Shown: positions 25,906 to 33,682 of the stretch, one piece after another
Layout: each line of letters starts with the position of its first letter
Numbering within the stretch: the first letter of the stretch is position 1
Assembly (NCBI RefSeq): GCF_019798055.1
Contig: NZ_JAHOPH010000014.1
Location: forward strand, 1 to 64,000
Direction: 5' to 3'
DNA length: 64,000 nucleotides
DNA from: Salsipaludibacter albus
GTDB taxonomy: Bacteria; Actinomycetota; Nitriliruptoria; Nitriliruptorales; Nitriliruptoraceae
The notes under the pieces: model-generated
The model's input: only the letters and a program-made list of their open reading frames with translations
Told to the model about the DNA's origin: nothing
Database searches by the model: none
Position numbers and translations under genes: made by a program

Positions 25906-26178
25906 TCAGAGGGGCCAAGTCTGATAGATCACCCAGACTGGCAGGGGCTCGAGTGCGACTCCGGGCTGCAGCCCGGCCCTGGAGGCGTGGTTGCCCGCCG
26001 GCACGAATCCACTGTTCATGATCTCGGGGAGGACCGCCTCTTGATTGGCGTTGAGGTCGGCCGTGGGGCCAGTCCTGACCTCGAGGAAGCCCTTCGTCCC
26101 ATTCGGAAACTCCACGTAGAGGTCGACCTTGGTGTGCCCGGCAGCCGTGTCGAGCGTAATCTCGCTGCCGAGCCCAAG
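25906..26178 (-). pseudogene. Orphan toxin C-terminus, restriction-endonuclease-like
   Basis: About 90 codons: ITLDTAAGHTKVDLYVEFPN, GTKGFLEVRTGPTADLNANQ, then PVWVIYQTWPL and stop. The spacing of an aspartate (KVDLYV) and E-V-R (FLEVRTG) resembles the D...ExK core of PD-(D/E)xK nucleases, with Arg in place of the final Lys. It is attached on the minus strand to a small RHS fragment but not in one continuous frame, so it is probably not secreted now. Its immunity gene (25293-25904) follows directly. The fold assignment is by motif only. Confidence 0.6.
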
Positions 26179-26179
26179 T

Positions 26180-26315
26180 CGGGTTCGCCGCGTCGTGGGT
26201 GACGACGTGGTCCAGCGCAGTCGGCGACGACAGTGAGGTCCGCCGCGGCCAGGTCGTAGCCGTAGCCGACCATCCCGGCTGCGTCGGTGACCGCGGTCAG
26301 TCGCCCCCGGCCCGA
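26180..26315 (-). pseudogene. RHS-core fragment joined to the nuclease-like tail
   Basis: The minus strand reads GRGRLTAVTDAAGMVGYGYD and, after a 1-base deletion, TALDHVVTHDAANP. It matches the segment of the intact RHS gene at about 37500-37640 (GVTDAAGTVAYGYDLAGRRT...ITHDDAG). Similarity is high at DNA level, so this fragment derives from a close relative of that gene. Confidence 0.75.
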
Positions 26316-26524
26316 CCATGCAACGCGAGCAACTCCTCTCGAAATGCACCGCAACATCACTCATCGGCAGAGGCTGAAGGTTGGCACGATCGGAACACAA
26401 CGACCAAGATGTCGCGCTACGTCTCCAACTGCTCGATCTCCTGGTTCACGATGGGCTCGAAAGCTGACCCTCCCGCTGCTTCGTCGATCTACGGGCCCTC
26501 AGCGCGGGTTCGACCCACGGCCAG
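26316..26524. other. Unassigned stretch between cassettes
   Basis: About 210 bases, visibly less GC-rich than the chromosome around it, with no frame I can support. Probably debris between two toxin/immunity cassettes. Confidence 0.4.
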
Positions 26525-26938
26525 CTAATAGGTGCCGTACCGGTCCAGGAACGCATCGCAACCTCCAAGAGCATCGAGCACGCACCAGTCTCCGGTCGAA
26601 TAGTCAAGAATGATGAGATCCGTCTCCGAGGGCACCAACGCCCGAAACCAGCCGACGAGTGCACGCAGGTCTTCAGAAGATGGTGCGCCCCCGACGCCGA
26701 GCGTGGCGTCATCTGACAGCAGGCTGAAGTCCCATCCTTGACCGACAACGTTCAGACGCACCCATCCGGATGCAGGTGAGTGGATGCTGTCCTCCTCGAT
26801 GCCAAGGTCGTCGAGCCGACGCCTGAATTCCTCCGTGGTCAGTCCGCTTGGTCGCTGTTCTGGCTGTTCGGACAGTCGAGACCGTGGTGTGATGACGAAC
26901 ACTCTGCACACTCCCCTCGTTGTGACGGACGGTGCCAC
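26525..26938 (-). CDS. Probable immunity protein (LGVGGAPSS family), copy 1
   Basis: Up to 137 residues; the conserved part starts near residue 32 (TTEEFRRRLDDLG) and contains VRLNVVGQGWDFSLL, LGVGGAPSSEDL, GWFRALVPSETDLIILD and DAFLDRYG. The same architecture appears at 31588-31917, so the two form a family of ~105-residue proteins in this array. No family name is known to me. The GTG at 26938 nearly abuts the stop of 26941-27540; an internal start is equally possible because the first 30 residues have no counterpart in the paralogue. Confidence 0.65.
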   Translation of the reverse strand: MAPSVTTRGVCRVFVITPRSRLSEQPEQRPSGLTTEEFRRRLDDLGIEEDSIHSPASGWVRLNVVGQGWDFSLLSDDATLGVGGAPSSEDLRALVGWFRALVPSETDLIILDYSTGDWCVLDALGGCDAFLDRYGTY

Positions 26939-26940
26939 GG

Positions 26941-27540
26941 TCAGTTGATCTTGTCGAGATCATCAAGGAACCTTGCGGCGAAGGCACGATAGTCCTGAGC
27001 CAAGATGTGGTTCTCACCGGCGAACTCGCGAAGTTTGGACTCGACGTGGTCCCGGCCCTCCTCACGCCGTCCGAGCTCTGCCAGGAGAATGGGGATCTTG
27101 AACTCCTCAGCGTGCGACAGGCCGTCCGCCAATTCGGTGAGCATCGTGTTGAGATCGGTCATGCCGTTCATCCAGGGCAGCCCGAAGTCCTGGACGGCGT
27201 CGGCCACCGCGGTCGCAGGTCGATCGAGGTTGTCTGCCGCGAAGCGCCACTGGGTGAACCGGTCGTCGGGCATGGCGTAGCCGATCGGTCGACTCACGGT
27301 CGCCACGCGTAGCCAGTGCCCGTTGTCGGTCGCCGCCGCAAGTCGCGCCTGGATGGCCTTGTGGGCCACGCCCAACACCGGGTTGACCGCCAGAACTCGT
27401 CCCTGCTGCTCCGAGGCCGAGTTCATCCCGACCGAGAGCCGGAAGGGACCACGGTCGGAAACGAACTTCCCCGATGCACAAGCGAATCCAATCCGCCGCA
27501 TGGGCTCCCGGAGTGAGCCGAGGATGCGTGACTTCTCCAC
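26941..27540 (-). CDS. Probable immunity protein, paralogue B
   Basis: 199 residues from the GTG at 27540, which has AAGGGAG about nine bases upstream. The frame is open 92 codons further but that part has no counterpart in paralogue A (25293-25904). Shared features with A are SVGMNSA, NPVLGVAHKA, SRPIGYAMPDDRFTQWRF, PWMNGMTDL and a C-terminal AQDYRAFAARFL. There are no membrane segments. It lies in tandem with another immunity-type gene (26525-26938) without an intervening toxin, as expected in an immunity bank. Confidence 0.7.
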   Translation of the reverse strand: MEKSRILGSLREPMRRIGFACASGKFVSDRGPFRLSVGMNSASEQQGRVLAVNPVLGVAHKAIQARLAAATDNGHWLRVATVSRPIGYAMPDDRFTQWRFAADNLDRPATAVADAVQDFGLPWMNGMTDLNTMLTELADGLSHAEEFKIPILLAELGRREEGRDHVESKLREFAGENHILAQDYRAFAARFLDDLDKIN

Positions 27541-27770
27541 GAAATTGGCTCCCTTGGATTGGGGGGATGGCGGCCCGATCTGGTCGCCAGTCAACTCGCA
27601 TGCGTGGCTGCTCGCGGACACCAGGATGTCCACCTCACTCGACACTCTCCGAATACTGCTCGACTGGATTCCCCAGTCTCCCCAATGTTGCCAAGCACCC
27701 CTGTCCTCTGCGCTGGTCTTCAAGGCTGGACCGACCGCGGGCACCTTCGGCAGGTCGCAAGCGCCTCGAC
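27541..27770. other. Unassigned remnant upstream of paralogue B
   Basis: About 230 bases. One minus-strand frame runs through into paralogue B (AWQHWGDWGIQSSSIRRVSS) and another ends LGNPVEQYSESVE. Neither is recognisable. It may be the worn-down toxin end that once preceded paralogue B. Confidence 0.35.
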
Positions 27771-28397
27771 TCACCCGCCCCTGTCCGCATTTCCGGGGGC
27801 GACCTCGGACAGCCAAGGGGCAGCTTCGGCGTCGTCGATGCTGAACCTGAGCCCCGCGCGTCGGTCGGGGCTTCCGTCATCCCAGTAGAAGAACCGCTCG
27901 TTGGTCGCCCATGTCACCCATCCCAGGAAGGTCCCAAAGTCAGGAGCCAGTCGGATCTTCGATAGCGCCGCGATCGAGGCCTCCCACACGCCACCGTCAC
28001 TGGTGTCGACGACGATGAAGTCCGGGCCACCCGCCAGGGCGGGCCACCACGAGGGTTCCCACCACTCGAGGTCCCCGTCCCCTCCCATTTCGATGTCGAA
28101 CTCGATTTGCTCGACCTGTTCCTGCTGGATACGTCGCGCTTCGGCAAGCGGGATGAAGTTGTAGTAGGGCAGGACGTTCACCTCTCCGGTCCCGTCCACC
28201 CAACCACTCCCGTCATGCCAGGCCCACAACGCGACGAGGTCGTCCACCATGCGGCAGGCCTCGTCGAGTGATGCCCGGAGGAGTCGGAGGATCTGCTGTT
28301 CTGGAAGGCCGGGGCGAAGGGCGCTCACAAGTGGCGAGCCCTGGCGGGCGTGCGCTTCAACGAGCTCCCGGAAGGCCAGTACAGCTGGGTGTGTCAT
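27771..28397 (-). CDS. SMI1/KNR4 (SUKH) family immunity protein, copy 1
   Basis: 208 residues. SUKH proteins are the most common immunity family for nuclease-type polymorphic toxins. The N-terminal half has the SUKH helix pattern (RPGLPEQQILRLLRASLDEA, MVDDLVALWAWHDG). The C-terminal half has DFIVVDTSDGGVWEASI and FGTFLGWVTWATNERFFYWD. ATG 28397 is chosen because the frame upstream is an RHS fragment rather than SUKH. It is related to 28681-29283; a degraded copy of its last ~25 codons is at 32340-32420. The toxin it protects against is not identifiable. Confidence 0.8.
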   Translation of the reverse strand: MTHPAVLAFRELVEAHARQGSPLVSALRPGLPEQQILRLLRASLDEACRMVDDLVALWAWHDGSGWVDGTGEVNVLPYYNFIPLAEARRIQQEQVEQIEFDIEMGGDGDLEWWEPSWWPALAGGPDFIVVDTSDGGVWEASIAALSKIRLAPDFGTFLGWVTWATNERFFYWDDGSPDRRAGLRFSIDDAEAAPWLSEVAPGNADRGG

Positions 28398-28399
28398 GT

Positions 28400-28680
28400 G
28401 TCGCAACCTACCCAGAAGGTGGCAGCACCTTCGCGGACGGCACCGCGCCCCGACTGGCTCCCATGACCGCAGCGAGGCGCCCTCGATGGCTACCGCCGGG
28501 CCTGTCGGGTCGGTCATGGTCCCGGGGTCGTTGGTGACGTAGGTGTAGGCGTCGGCTCCGGCAGCGGTGAGGTTGCCCGCGTCGTCGTGGTTGAACGTCG
28601 TGGCCTCGGGGGAGAAGGCGTCGTCGCAGGCGGAGGCGGTGGTGCCAGCCCCGGTGACGGTCCGGTTGGCGCGCGGCCAG
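28400..28680 (-). pseudogene. RHS-core fragment with DPTG boundary
   Basis: The minus strand reads RANRTVTGAGTTASACDDAF, then FNHDDAGNLTAAGADAYTYV, TNDPGTMTDPTG. This joins an internal YD repeat to the RHS-core end without the ~60 residues normally between them, so it is a deletion derivative. The frame continues ~30 codons past DPTG into the start of the SUKH gene, leaving no room for a toxin domain. Confidence 0.75.
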
Positions 28681-29283
28681 CTATTCCAACCCCGGGAAGG
28701 TCTGGGGGGTTTCCGAGGCGGCGTCACTGTCGAAGTACCCACTCATGTTCCACGAAGGATTGAGGACTGCCATTCGATCTGCGCAGGACCGAAGGAAGCC
28801 CTCCATGTCAACACCGAGCGGCCTCTGCACGCGGTTCTCCCATTGGACGAGCCACAACGGCGGAGCATTCGCAGCCGTGTCGACCACCACGGCCTCACCA
28901 CCGCGGATCTCATAGGCCACCGTCCACGAGGAACGCCACATGGCTTCCCCGCCTTCCTCTGCCGAGTCCCGGGAGAGTTCTTCGGCAGTTGACCGCAGTT
29001 CTGCTGCGAAGTCGATCGCGTCACGCAAGGGCATCATGATCGGACCACCGGGGAAGAAGCGGTACGGCACCCAATGTCCGACGTGTTGCACCAGCAGCGC
29101 GTCATCGACCCCGTCGGCGACGAGATGCAGGTCGGCGACGCCGGACGGGAGCGTCCCGGTGGTTCGTCGTTCCAGCGTGCGCAGCCGCCGCTCGGGCAAG
29201 GCGTCGGCCAGGCAGTCGCGCAGCGGTGCGCCCGCGCGACCGTGCTCCTCGACCAAGCGCTGGAGCGCGTCTGCGACACCCAT
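28681..29283 (-). CDS. SMI1/KNR4 (SUKH)-like immunity protein, copy 2
   Basis: 200 residues from ATG 29283 (an in-frame ATG at 29448 would add 55 residues without SUKH similarity). Features parallel to copy 1: LRDCLADALPERRLRTLERR, LVADGVDDALLVQHVGHWVP, then RSSWTVAYEIRGGEAVVVDT and LWLVQWENRVQRPLGVDMEG. It ends against the RHS fragment at 28680. No strong ribosome site precedes 29283, so it may rely on a longer transcript or be silent. Confidence 0.65.
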   Translation of the reverse strand: MGVADALQRLVEEHGRAGAPLRDCLADALPERRLRTLERRTTGTLPSGVADLHLVADGVDDALLVQHVGHWVPYRFFPGGPIMMPLRDAIDFAAELRSTAEELSRDSAEEGGEAMWRSSWTVAYEIRGGEAVVVDTAANAPPLWLVQWENRVQRPLGVDMEGFLRSCADRMAVLNPSWNMSGYFDSDAASETPQTFPGLE

Positions 29284-29584
29284 TTCAGACCCGAACGACG
29301 GCACCAGCGGCGAGGGTAGGGGGATCACGCCGAACTTCGTGCCGTTCACGAACGGTTGACACTGCGCCTTGTTGTAGAAGCCACTCAGGGAGCCTCCCCG
29401 GGAACTCGACTCGGACCGCGGGAGGACGGGCAAGGAAGGACGGTCCATTGGCCTGACCCCTTCGAGGGTCGACGCAAAGGGGTACTCGTCGCACACTTCC
29501 GCCTTTCCCCTTCCGGCACACGCTGGGTCTGCTGCCCCTTCCCTCTCCAACGTGTCACCAGGACATCTTGACCCGCTGATGATC
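29284..29584. other. Cassette debris upstream of SUKH copy 2
   Basis: About 300 bases with an open minus-strand frame (SLSGFYNKAQCQPFVNGTKF) contiguous with SUKH copy 2 but without recognisable content. AAGGGG precedes the ATG at 29448. Confidence 0.3.
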
Positions 29585-29620
29585 GTCACGCTTGAACTCT
29601 GGTGGATACTTCTTCGGCAC
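29585..29620 (-). mobile_element. 5-prime remnant of an IS3-family orfA
   Basis: Twelve codons from a GTG (VPKKYPPEFKRD) match the very conserved start of IS3-family OrfA transposases. The reading frame then diverges and stops within ten codons. TGACCCGTCAGGGTC at about 29637-29651 on the minus strand may be part of the old terminal repeat. Only a scar of the element remains. Confidence 0.5.
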
Positions 29621-29710
29621 GGTGACATCCTGTCCGACCCTGACGGGTCAATCTAGGTGTCGACCGAAGCTGGGGCAGACCCGTTCGGGCAACTGCCGCC
29701 CGATGGGCGC

Positions 29711-30094
29711 TCAGCCGAAGAACTGTTCGAGGTCGTAGTTCGCGACGACCTCGGCAACCCCGCGCGGGCTGATGCCCGTGGCGTTCTCGTGGTTCGGGTC
29801 CGCGCCATGGCGCAGCAGGAGCAGGATCAGTTCCCCCTGGCCGAGGTCGTTCATGGTCGCCACCCAGAGCGGCGTGTTGCCGTACTGGTTCTCGGGGTCA
29901 ATGGATGCGCCGGCGGCGAGCAGCGCTTCTGCGACCTCCGGGTGCCGGTTCTGCGCCGCGAAATGCAATGGCGTGAAGCCCTGGTGGTCGGCCTGGTCCG
30001 GATCCGCGTGGTTGCCGAGGAGTTCGTTGAGCCGGTCGAGGTCTCCCTCGGCGGCGGCGTAGTGGAGTGGCGTACGCCCAGCGCGATCAGTCAT
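29711..30094 (-). CDS. Ankyrin-repeat protein, copy 2 (probable immunity protein)
   Basis: 127 residues, the same length as copy 1 at 19574-19957 and homologous throughout: MTDRAGRTPLHYAAAEGDLD, QGFTPLHFAAQNRHPEVAEA, YGNTPLWVATMNDLGQGELI and an ending LEQFFG. Three to four ankyrin repeats fill the chain. Its position 22 bases after a DUF4265 immunity gene and inside the cassette array supports an immunity role. Ankyrin proteins are known immunity partners in polymorphic toxin systems. Confidence 0.85.
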   Translation of the reverse strand: MTDRAGRTPLHYAAAEGDLDRLNELLGNHADPDQADHQGFTPLHFAAQNRHPEVAEALLAAGASIDPENQYGNTPLWVATMNDLGQGELILLLLRHGADPNHENATGISPRGVAEVVANYDLEQFFG

Positions 30095-30116
30095 GGTGGC
30101 ACCTGATGGACGTGCC

Positions 30117-30596
30117 TCACGATGCTGGGCGGTCGGTGGCGACTTCCGTGAAGGCCGTTCCGGCGGACAGGTGTGGCGCGATCACGTCCCTCAGCGGCTC
30201 CGGAAGTGCGCGTTGGTCCAGTGACATGGCGACGTAGCCCGATCCGTGCCATTCGTGGGCCAGGTCCAGGTCGCCCAGCTGGCCATGGAGCGGCTCGTGG
30301 ACGTCGTTGGCGACGTCGCGATCGAAGGCGACCCGGACGACGTGCTTCTGACCGTGTCGGTCGCACTCGACGACGTGCCCGGCTTCGTCGAGGACGAACT
30401 CGTCTCCCGGCCCGATGCCGTAGACGAAGAACGGGATGCTCTGGAGGCGGAAGTGCCGCTGGCCGAGGTCCTGGACCCACAGCTGCTCGCGTCGACCGGG
30501 CATGCCATGCGCATCGAGGCTCACCTGTACAACGTAGTCCGCTCCCGGCGCTGGGTCGTGGGTCGCCACCTCGTCAACCACTCGGGACTCCTCCAT
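30117..30596 (-). CDS. DUF4265-family probable immunity protein
   Basis: 159 residues with the DUF4265 pattern: REQLWVQDLGQRHFRLQSIP, FFVYGIGPGDEFVLDEAG, then a charged alpha/beta second half. DUF4265 proteins occur widely beside contact-dependent toxins and are considered immunity proteins. Truncated relatives in this array are at 24608-24748 and 34913-35224. ATG 30596 begins the frame; a later start is possible because the first ~15 residues are not conserved. Confidence 0.75.
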   Translation of the reverse strand: MEESRVVDEVATHDPAPGADYVVQVSLDAHGMPGRREQLWVQDLGQRHFRLQSIPFFVYGIGPGDEFVLDEAGHVVECDRHGQKHVVRVAFDRDVANDVHEPLHGQLGDLDLAHEWHGSGYVAMSLDQRALPEPLRDVIAPHLSAGTAFTEVATDRPAS

Positions 30597-30599
30597 GGG

Positions 30600-30836
30600 T
30601 GTTGCGCCACCAGTCCTTCATGCGCTGTGGCCAGTGTCGTGGCGGCCAGGGCCTTCATACTCTGCCGGCGGCGTCTTCGGAGCGACTCGAGGGCCCTTCG
30701 ATCTGCTCCACTTCGACCACAGGCTCCGCAGAGTCCACCGGGGTGGTCGATCGTCAAGGTGGCAGAACGTCCGCCTGCTCCGCTGGTCCAAGCTGTCCAA
30801 CGTCCCCCCGACACAACGTGAACTTCCGAACCGCCC
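30600..30836. other. Unassigned spacer
   Basis: About 240 bases between two immunity genes. No start/stop arrangement or motif persuades me of a gene. Confidence 0.35.
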
Positions 30837-31262
30837 TCATTTCGGGACGATCTCGGTGTGCGCAAGCGAACATGTCTTCAGGATCGCAAGTGCCCGTGCA
30901 TTCACGAACAGTTGAGCCTGCTCGTCCTGCCACAGATCGTCCTTGTCGGCGGCCCCGTTGATGCGAAGCCACTTCCGGTGGGGCAGCGCGGCAGCTTGCT
31001 CGGGCTCAAGCGTCGTGAACTGGGGATCGAGCGAGATCTCCGCCTCGTCGATCCAAGCTCCCGACAGACCAGCCTCAGTGATTGCCGTGGCCAAGTCCGT
31101 GGTGACGAGGTAGCAGGGGAAGGATTCGACAATGTCGTCGCCAAGCCATCCCGAGAAGACGTGGTGGAGCCGACGAACAACGGGAGGGTGCACGGTGGTG
31201 TCCATGTCGGTGTTGTCACCCAGTTCACCGGCAACTTCCGGTCTTACACGGAAACCGGCCAT
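30837..31262 (-). CDS. Probable immunity protein for the HHAVE toxin tail
   Basis: 141 residues of unnamed family: LHHVFSGWLGDDIVESFPCY, LVTTDLATAITEAGLSG, PQFTTLEPEQ, LPHRKWLRINGAADKDDLWQ, and an ending KTCSLAHTEIVPK. ATG 31262 overlaps the stop of the upstream toxin tail by one base (TGATG). This is the expected toxin-immunity order, so immunity is the leading interpretation. No signal peptide, no membrane segment. Confidence 0.7.
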   Translation of the reverse strand: MAGFRVRPEVAGELGDNTDMDTTVHPPVVRRLHHVFSGWLGDDIVESFPCYLVTTDLATAITEAGLSGAWIDEAEISLDPQFTTLEPEQAAALPHRKWLRINGAADKDDLWQDEQAQLFVNARALAILKTCSLAHTEIVPK

Positions 31263-31540
31263 CAAAGCACCGGTGGCTTGAAGAACACGCCCAACTTCCG
31301 ATCGATCATCGTGGCGAAGTCAAGGATGCCCTGGCGTGTTGGTGAGGGGTTGGCCCGGTAGAACGAATTCCAAAGTACCCGTATCTCGCTCAGGTGAATC
31401 TTGTTGTTCACATTCCCGCGTGGTACCTCACGCAGGTTCTCGATCGAGTGAATCTCCTGTGGGCTGAAGAGGCCCGGATAGCGCTTCAGCACTTGCCGTT
31501 CGACTGCATGGTGCACCCAGACGTTTTCGGTTCCCGGATT
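31262..31540 (-). pseudogene. Orphan toxin C-terminus with HHAVE motif
   Basis: About 92 codons: NVWVHHAVERQVLKRYPGLF, SPQEIHSIENLREVPRGNVN, NKIHLSEIRVLWNSFYRAN, ending GVFFKPPVL. The paired histidines, the later conserved N-N-x-x-H and the short length resemble HNH/endonuclease-VII-type toxin domains of the RHS world. It lacks an RHS part and a credible start; in-frame sequence upstream is unrelated. It is followed immediately by its likely immunity gene, so the pair is a displaced cassette that could be re-armed by recombination into the RHS gene. Confidence 0.65.
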
Positions 31541-31587
31541 CCCTGACGCGGGACACCCCCGAACACGTCGTAGGACGGAGTTTCGGT

Positions 31588-31917
31588 TCACCAGTCCGAG
31601 CCATAGTGGTCCAACACGAATTGATCGATCTCCGGCGGGATGCCAATTGACTTCCAGGCGCCGCTCGAGTGATCGAGGATGGCGAGTTGGGTCGTGGCTG
31701 GGACCAAGTCTCGAAACCACCGGATCAGGCGGACCAAGTCGGCGCTGGAGGGGGCACCACCGACACCCAGTGCACTTCCGTCGAGCAGCATGAAGTTCCA
31801 TCCTTGGCCGATGACGTTGAGCCGGACGCCGTCGGACACTGGCTCGAAGACGCTCTCGTCGCGCACACCGAGGTCACTCAGTCGCTCCCGGAAGGTCTGC
31901 ACCGACAGGTCATCCAT
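31588..31917 (-). CDS. Probable immunity protein (LGVGGAPSS family), copy 2
   Basis: 109 residues from ATG 31917. It aligns with 26525-26938: FRERLSDLGVRDESVFEPVS, VRLNVIGQGWNFMLLDGSAL, GVGGAPSSADLVRLIRWFRD, LVPATTQLAILDHSSGAW, and an ending DQFVLDHYG. Fifty-four further codons are open upstream but are not shared with copy 1. The family is unknown to me. Presence of two diverged copies in one array suggests selection to keep protection against a family of toxins. Confidence 0.7.
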   Translation of the reverse strand: MDDLSVQTFRERLSDLGVRDESVFEPVSDGVRLNVIGQGWNFMLLDGSALGVGGAPSSADLVRLIRWFRDLVPATTQLAILDHSSGAWKSIGIPPEIDQFVLDHYGSDW

Positions 31918-32063
31918 GGGCGCTTCGGCTTGGGGATCGACCTCACGCCTGGGTCCTATCGAGAGCACGCATGGCACCTTTGCAGTTCGACCGACGACGG
32001 GGCCGCCCGGCTTCTCCCACCAACCCTGGAGGACGGACATGGCTCGGCGATCGTTGGTCACGA

Positions 32064-32425
32064 CGACCGTGTTGGTCACCGGGGTCTCAGCTCAGGCGGA
32101 CCTGCCCGACGTGCTGCAGCCCGTTCCGACTCGCGGCCATGCAGGCCGGTTGAGCCCGGTACCAGTGCCCCAACGGTGGAATCTTTCGCTGAGGAAGAAA
32201 CTACTCCGGACGGGCTCTCTGCGCGTCGGCGATGTGGGCGGCATGGTCTGGGAGGTCCAACCCCCCGGGGAGTACAGGCGCACCGACGTGCCGTCGAGTG
32301 GATCATCGATCTCGTGCACCTTCAGCGGGCTCGCAAGGGCGTCGACTCACCCGACCGTGTCCGCATTTCCGGGTGCGGCCTCGGACAGCCCTGAGCTGCG
32401 TCGGTGTTGTCGATGCCGCACCATC
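32064..32425 (-). pseudogene. Cassette debris including a SUKH C-terminal scar
   Basis: Bases ~32340-32420 repeat, with small indels, the DNA that encodes the last ~25 residues of SUKH copy 1 (27771-27850; both contain GTCCGCATTTCCGGG on the plus strand). The rest (32092-32319) has an open minus-strand frame, LDGTSVRLYSPGGWTSQTMP, that I do not recognise. This is evidence of an older SUKH gene lost by rearrangement. Confidence 0.6.
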
Positions 32426-32968
32426 TCAACCTCCGGCCCAGGCGCGTCCTGGCCATCCACTCCACCCCACACCCGGAATCCGACGATCCATCTCGTCGAC
32501 CTGACCAAACACCTGCCGCTGATAGTCCCGTCTGCCGTGGAACAGCCAGCCGCGGTCGGCTCGAGTATCGGCTGCGAGGTCGTCGTAGACGCCGACGAGG
32601 CGTTCGAACGTCACGCGGTCGTCCTCATGGTGACGTAGCCGAACCGTGATGCTTGATGCTGCACCGTGGCGATACCCGATCGACAGGCTCGCCTGCAGGG
32701 CGAAGGACTGCCGGCCGGCACCAATCGACCACCCAAAACCGGTGCGCTCCCGAACCCAGTCCTCCTCGAGCATCACGAGGTCACCCAGTTGGTCCAGGCC
32801 CACGGCAAGTCCTGAGTCCTCGGACCGCCACACCGGCTCGTCGGCCAGCACCTGTACGCGCCCGATGAGTTGCCGCGCCACGGCGGACGCCGCTTCGACG
32901 TCTGTGGCGGCCTGGTCGGGATGCAGCCACACGACCTGCATGATCGACCGGACCATGGGCCTTGTCAT
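32426..32968 (-). CDS. Probable immunity protein (180 aa)
   Basis: Unnamed family. Residues: MQVVWLHPDQAATDVEAASA, VARQLIGRVQVLADEPVWRS, then GWSIGAGRQSFALQASLSIG and VTFERLVGVYDDLAADTRAD. Mixed alpha/beta, soluble. The ATG at 32968 overlaps the stop of an upstream toxin-like tail (ATGA), so the two were one cassette. The C-terminal ~30 residues are Gly/Trp-rich and may be an extension into noncoding DNA after loss of the original stop. Confidence 0.65.
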   Translation of the reverse strand: MTRPMVRSIMQVVWLHPDQAATDVEAASAVARQLIGRVQVLADEPVWRSEDSGLAVGLDQLGDLVMLEEDWVRERTGFGWSIGAGRQSFALQASLSIGYRHGAASSITVRLRHHEDDRVTFERLVGVYDDLAADTRADRGWLFHGRRDYQRQVFGQVDEMDRRIPGVGWSGWPGRAWAGG

Positions 32969-33147
32969 GGGACGTGCCTGGTGAAGATGGCCGAGAGCCG
33001 AGGGAGGTCCTGGAGCGCGGGATCAACAGCGGCTTTGTGGCCCTGGTCCTGGAACACCCACGCAATCTCCGGGCCAGACGGCCACGCCGCCGCGGTCCGG
33101 CGGTTCATCTGGGGCTGGTGTTGGGTTGCCGAACATGAAGGAGCCAT
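32965..33147 (-). pseudogene. Orphan toxin C-terminal tail (60 codons)
   Basis: The frame ends SGPEIAWVFQDQGHKAAVDP, ALQDLPRLSAIFTRHVP and stops on the start of the 180-residue gene (ATGA). The alternative minus-strand frame over the 5-prime half reads DDGSFMFGNPTPAPDEP, so a frameshift may have joined two frames. The toxin type is not identifiable. Confidence 0.45.
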
Positions 33148-33232
33148 CGTCAGCCTTGGGTGCGCCCGGACCAGAGTTCGCCGCGACCAAGGCTACTGAT
33201 GGCGCCTTGGGGCGGAGGAGGTGGGTGTCGTT

Positions 33233-33682
33233 TCAGCCAGCGCTGAGCGTGAACACCAACTTCTGGAACGACGGGTCGTACCCGATGTCGTTGCAGCGAT
33301 ATCGCCGTGAGCCACGTTCGAGGGTTTCGACGACCATCCCGGATGTCGCGCTCTGTGACTCGTGATCCTTGATACCCCGTCCCGAGTCCCAGACGTTGTA
33401 CAGGCGCAGGTCACCGCTCCCTTCCAGCAGCCGAACGTGGGTGCTGGCGGGGGCGATGTCCTGCCAGAGGACGATGTGCGGCGACCGGGCTCCGTCGACC
33501 TGCAGTATGCCATCCGTCCCCAGCCACACGCCTTGGCGCCACTCCGAGGCGACCTGCTCGAAGGTGATGTTGAAACCGGCGCCGCTACCGACCGAGACGA
33601 CGTCGAGCATGAGGACCACTTCGCCCTCGGGGCCCATCAAGGCCGAGTTCACCACGGGAGCGGACGGGAGCGACATCGTCAT
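33233..33682 (-). CDS. Probable immunity protein (149 aa)
   Basis: 149 residues from ATG 33682: MTMSLPSAPVVNSALMGPEG, EVVLMLDVVSVGSGAGFNIT, then LEGSGDLRLYNVWDSGRGIK and RYRCNDIGYDPSFQKLVFTL. It looks like a beta-rich single domain. The start overlaps the stop of the toxin tail at 33679 (ATGA). I know no family for it. No signal or membrane segment. Confidence 0.65.
   Translation of the reverse strand: MTMSLPSAPVVNSALMGPEGEVVLMLDVVSVGSGAGFNITFEQVASEWRQGVWLGTDGILQVDGARSPHIVLWQDIAPASTHVRLLEGSGDLRLYNVWDSGRGIKDHESQSATSGMVVETLERGSRRYRCNDIGYDPSFQKLVFTLSAG

Noticed and set aside
27771-28742. Single 323-codon gene covering the RHS fragment and SUKH
   Set aside because: The frame is open by chance through an RHS remnant; the SUKH domain begins at ATG 28397.
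31588-32079. 163-codon version of the LGVGGAPSS-family gene
   Set aside because: The extra 54 N-terminal codons are not shared with its paralogue; the shorter start at 31917 fits the family better.
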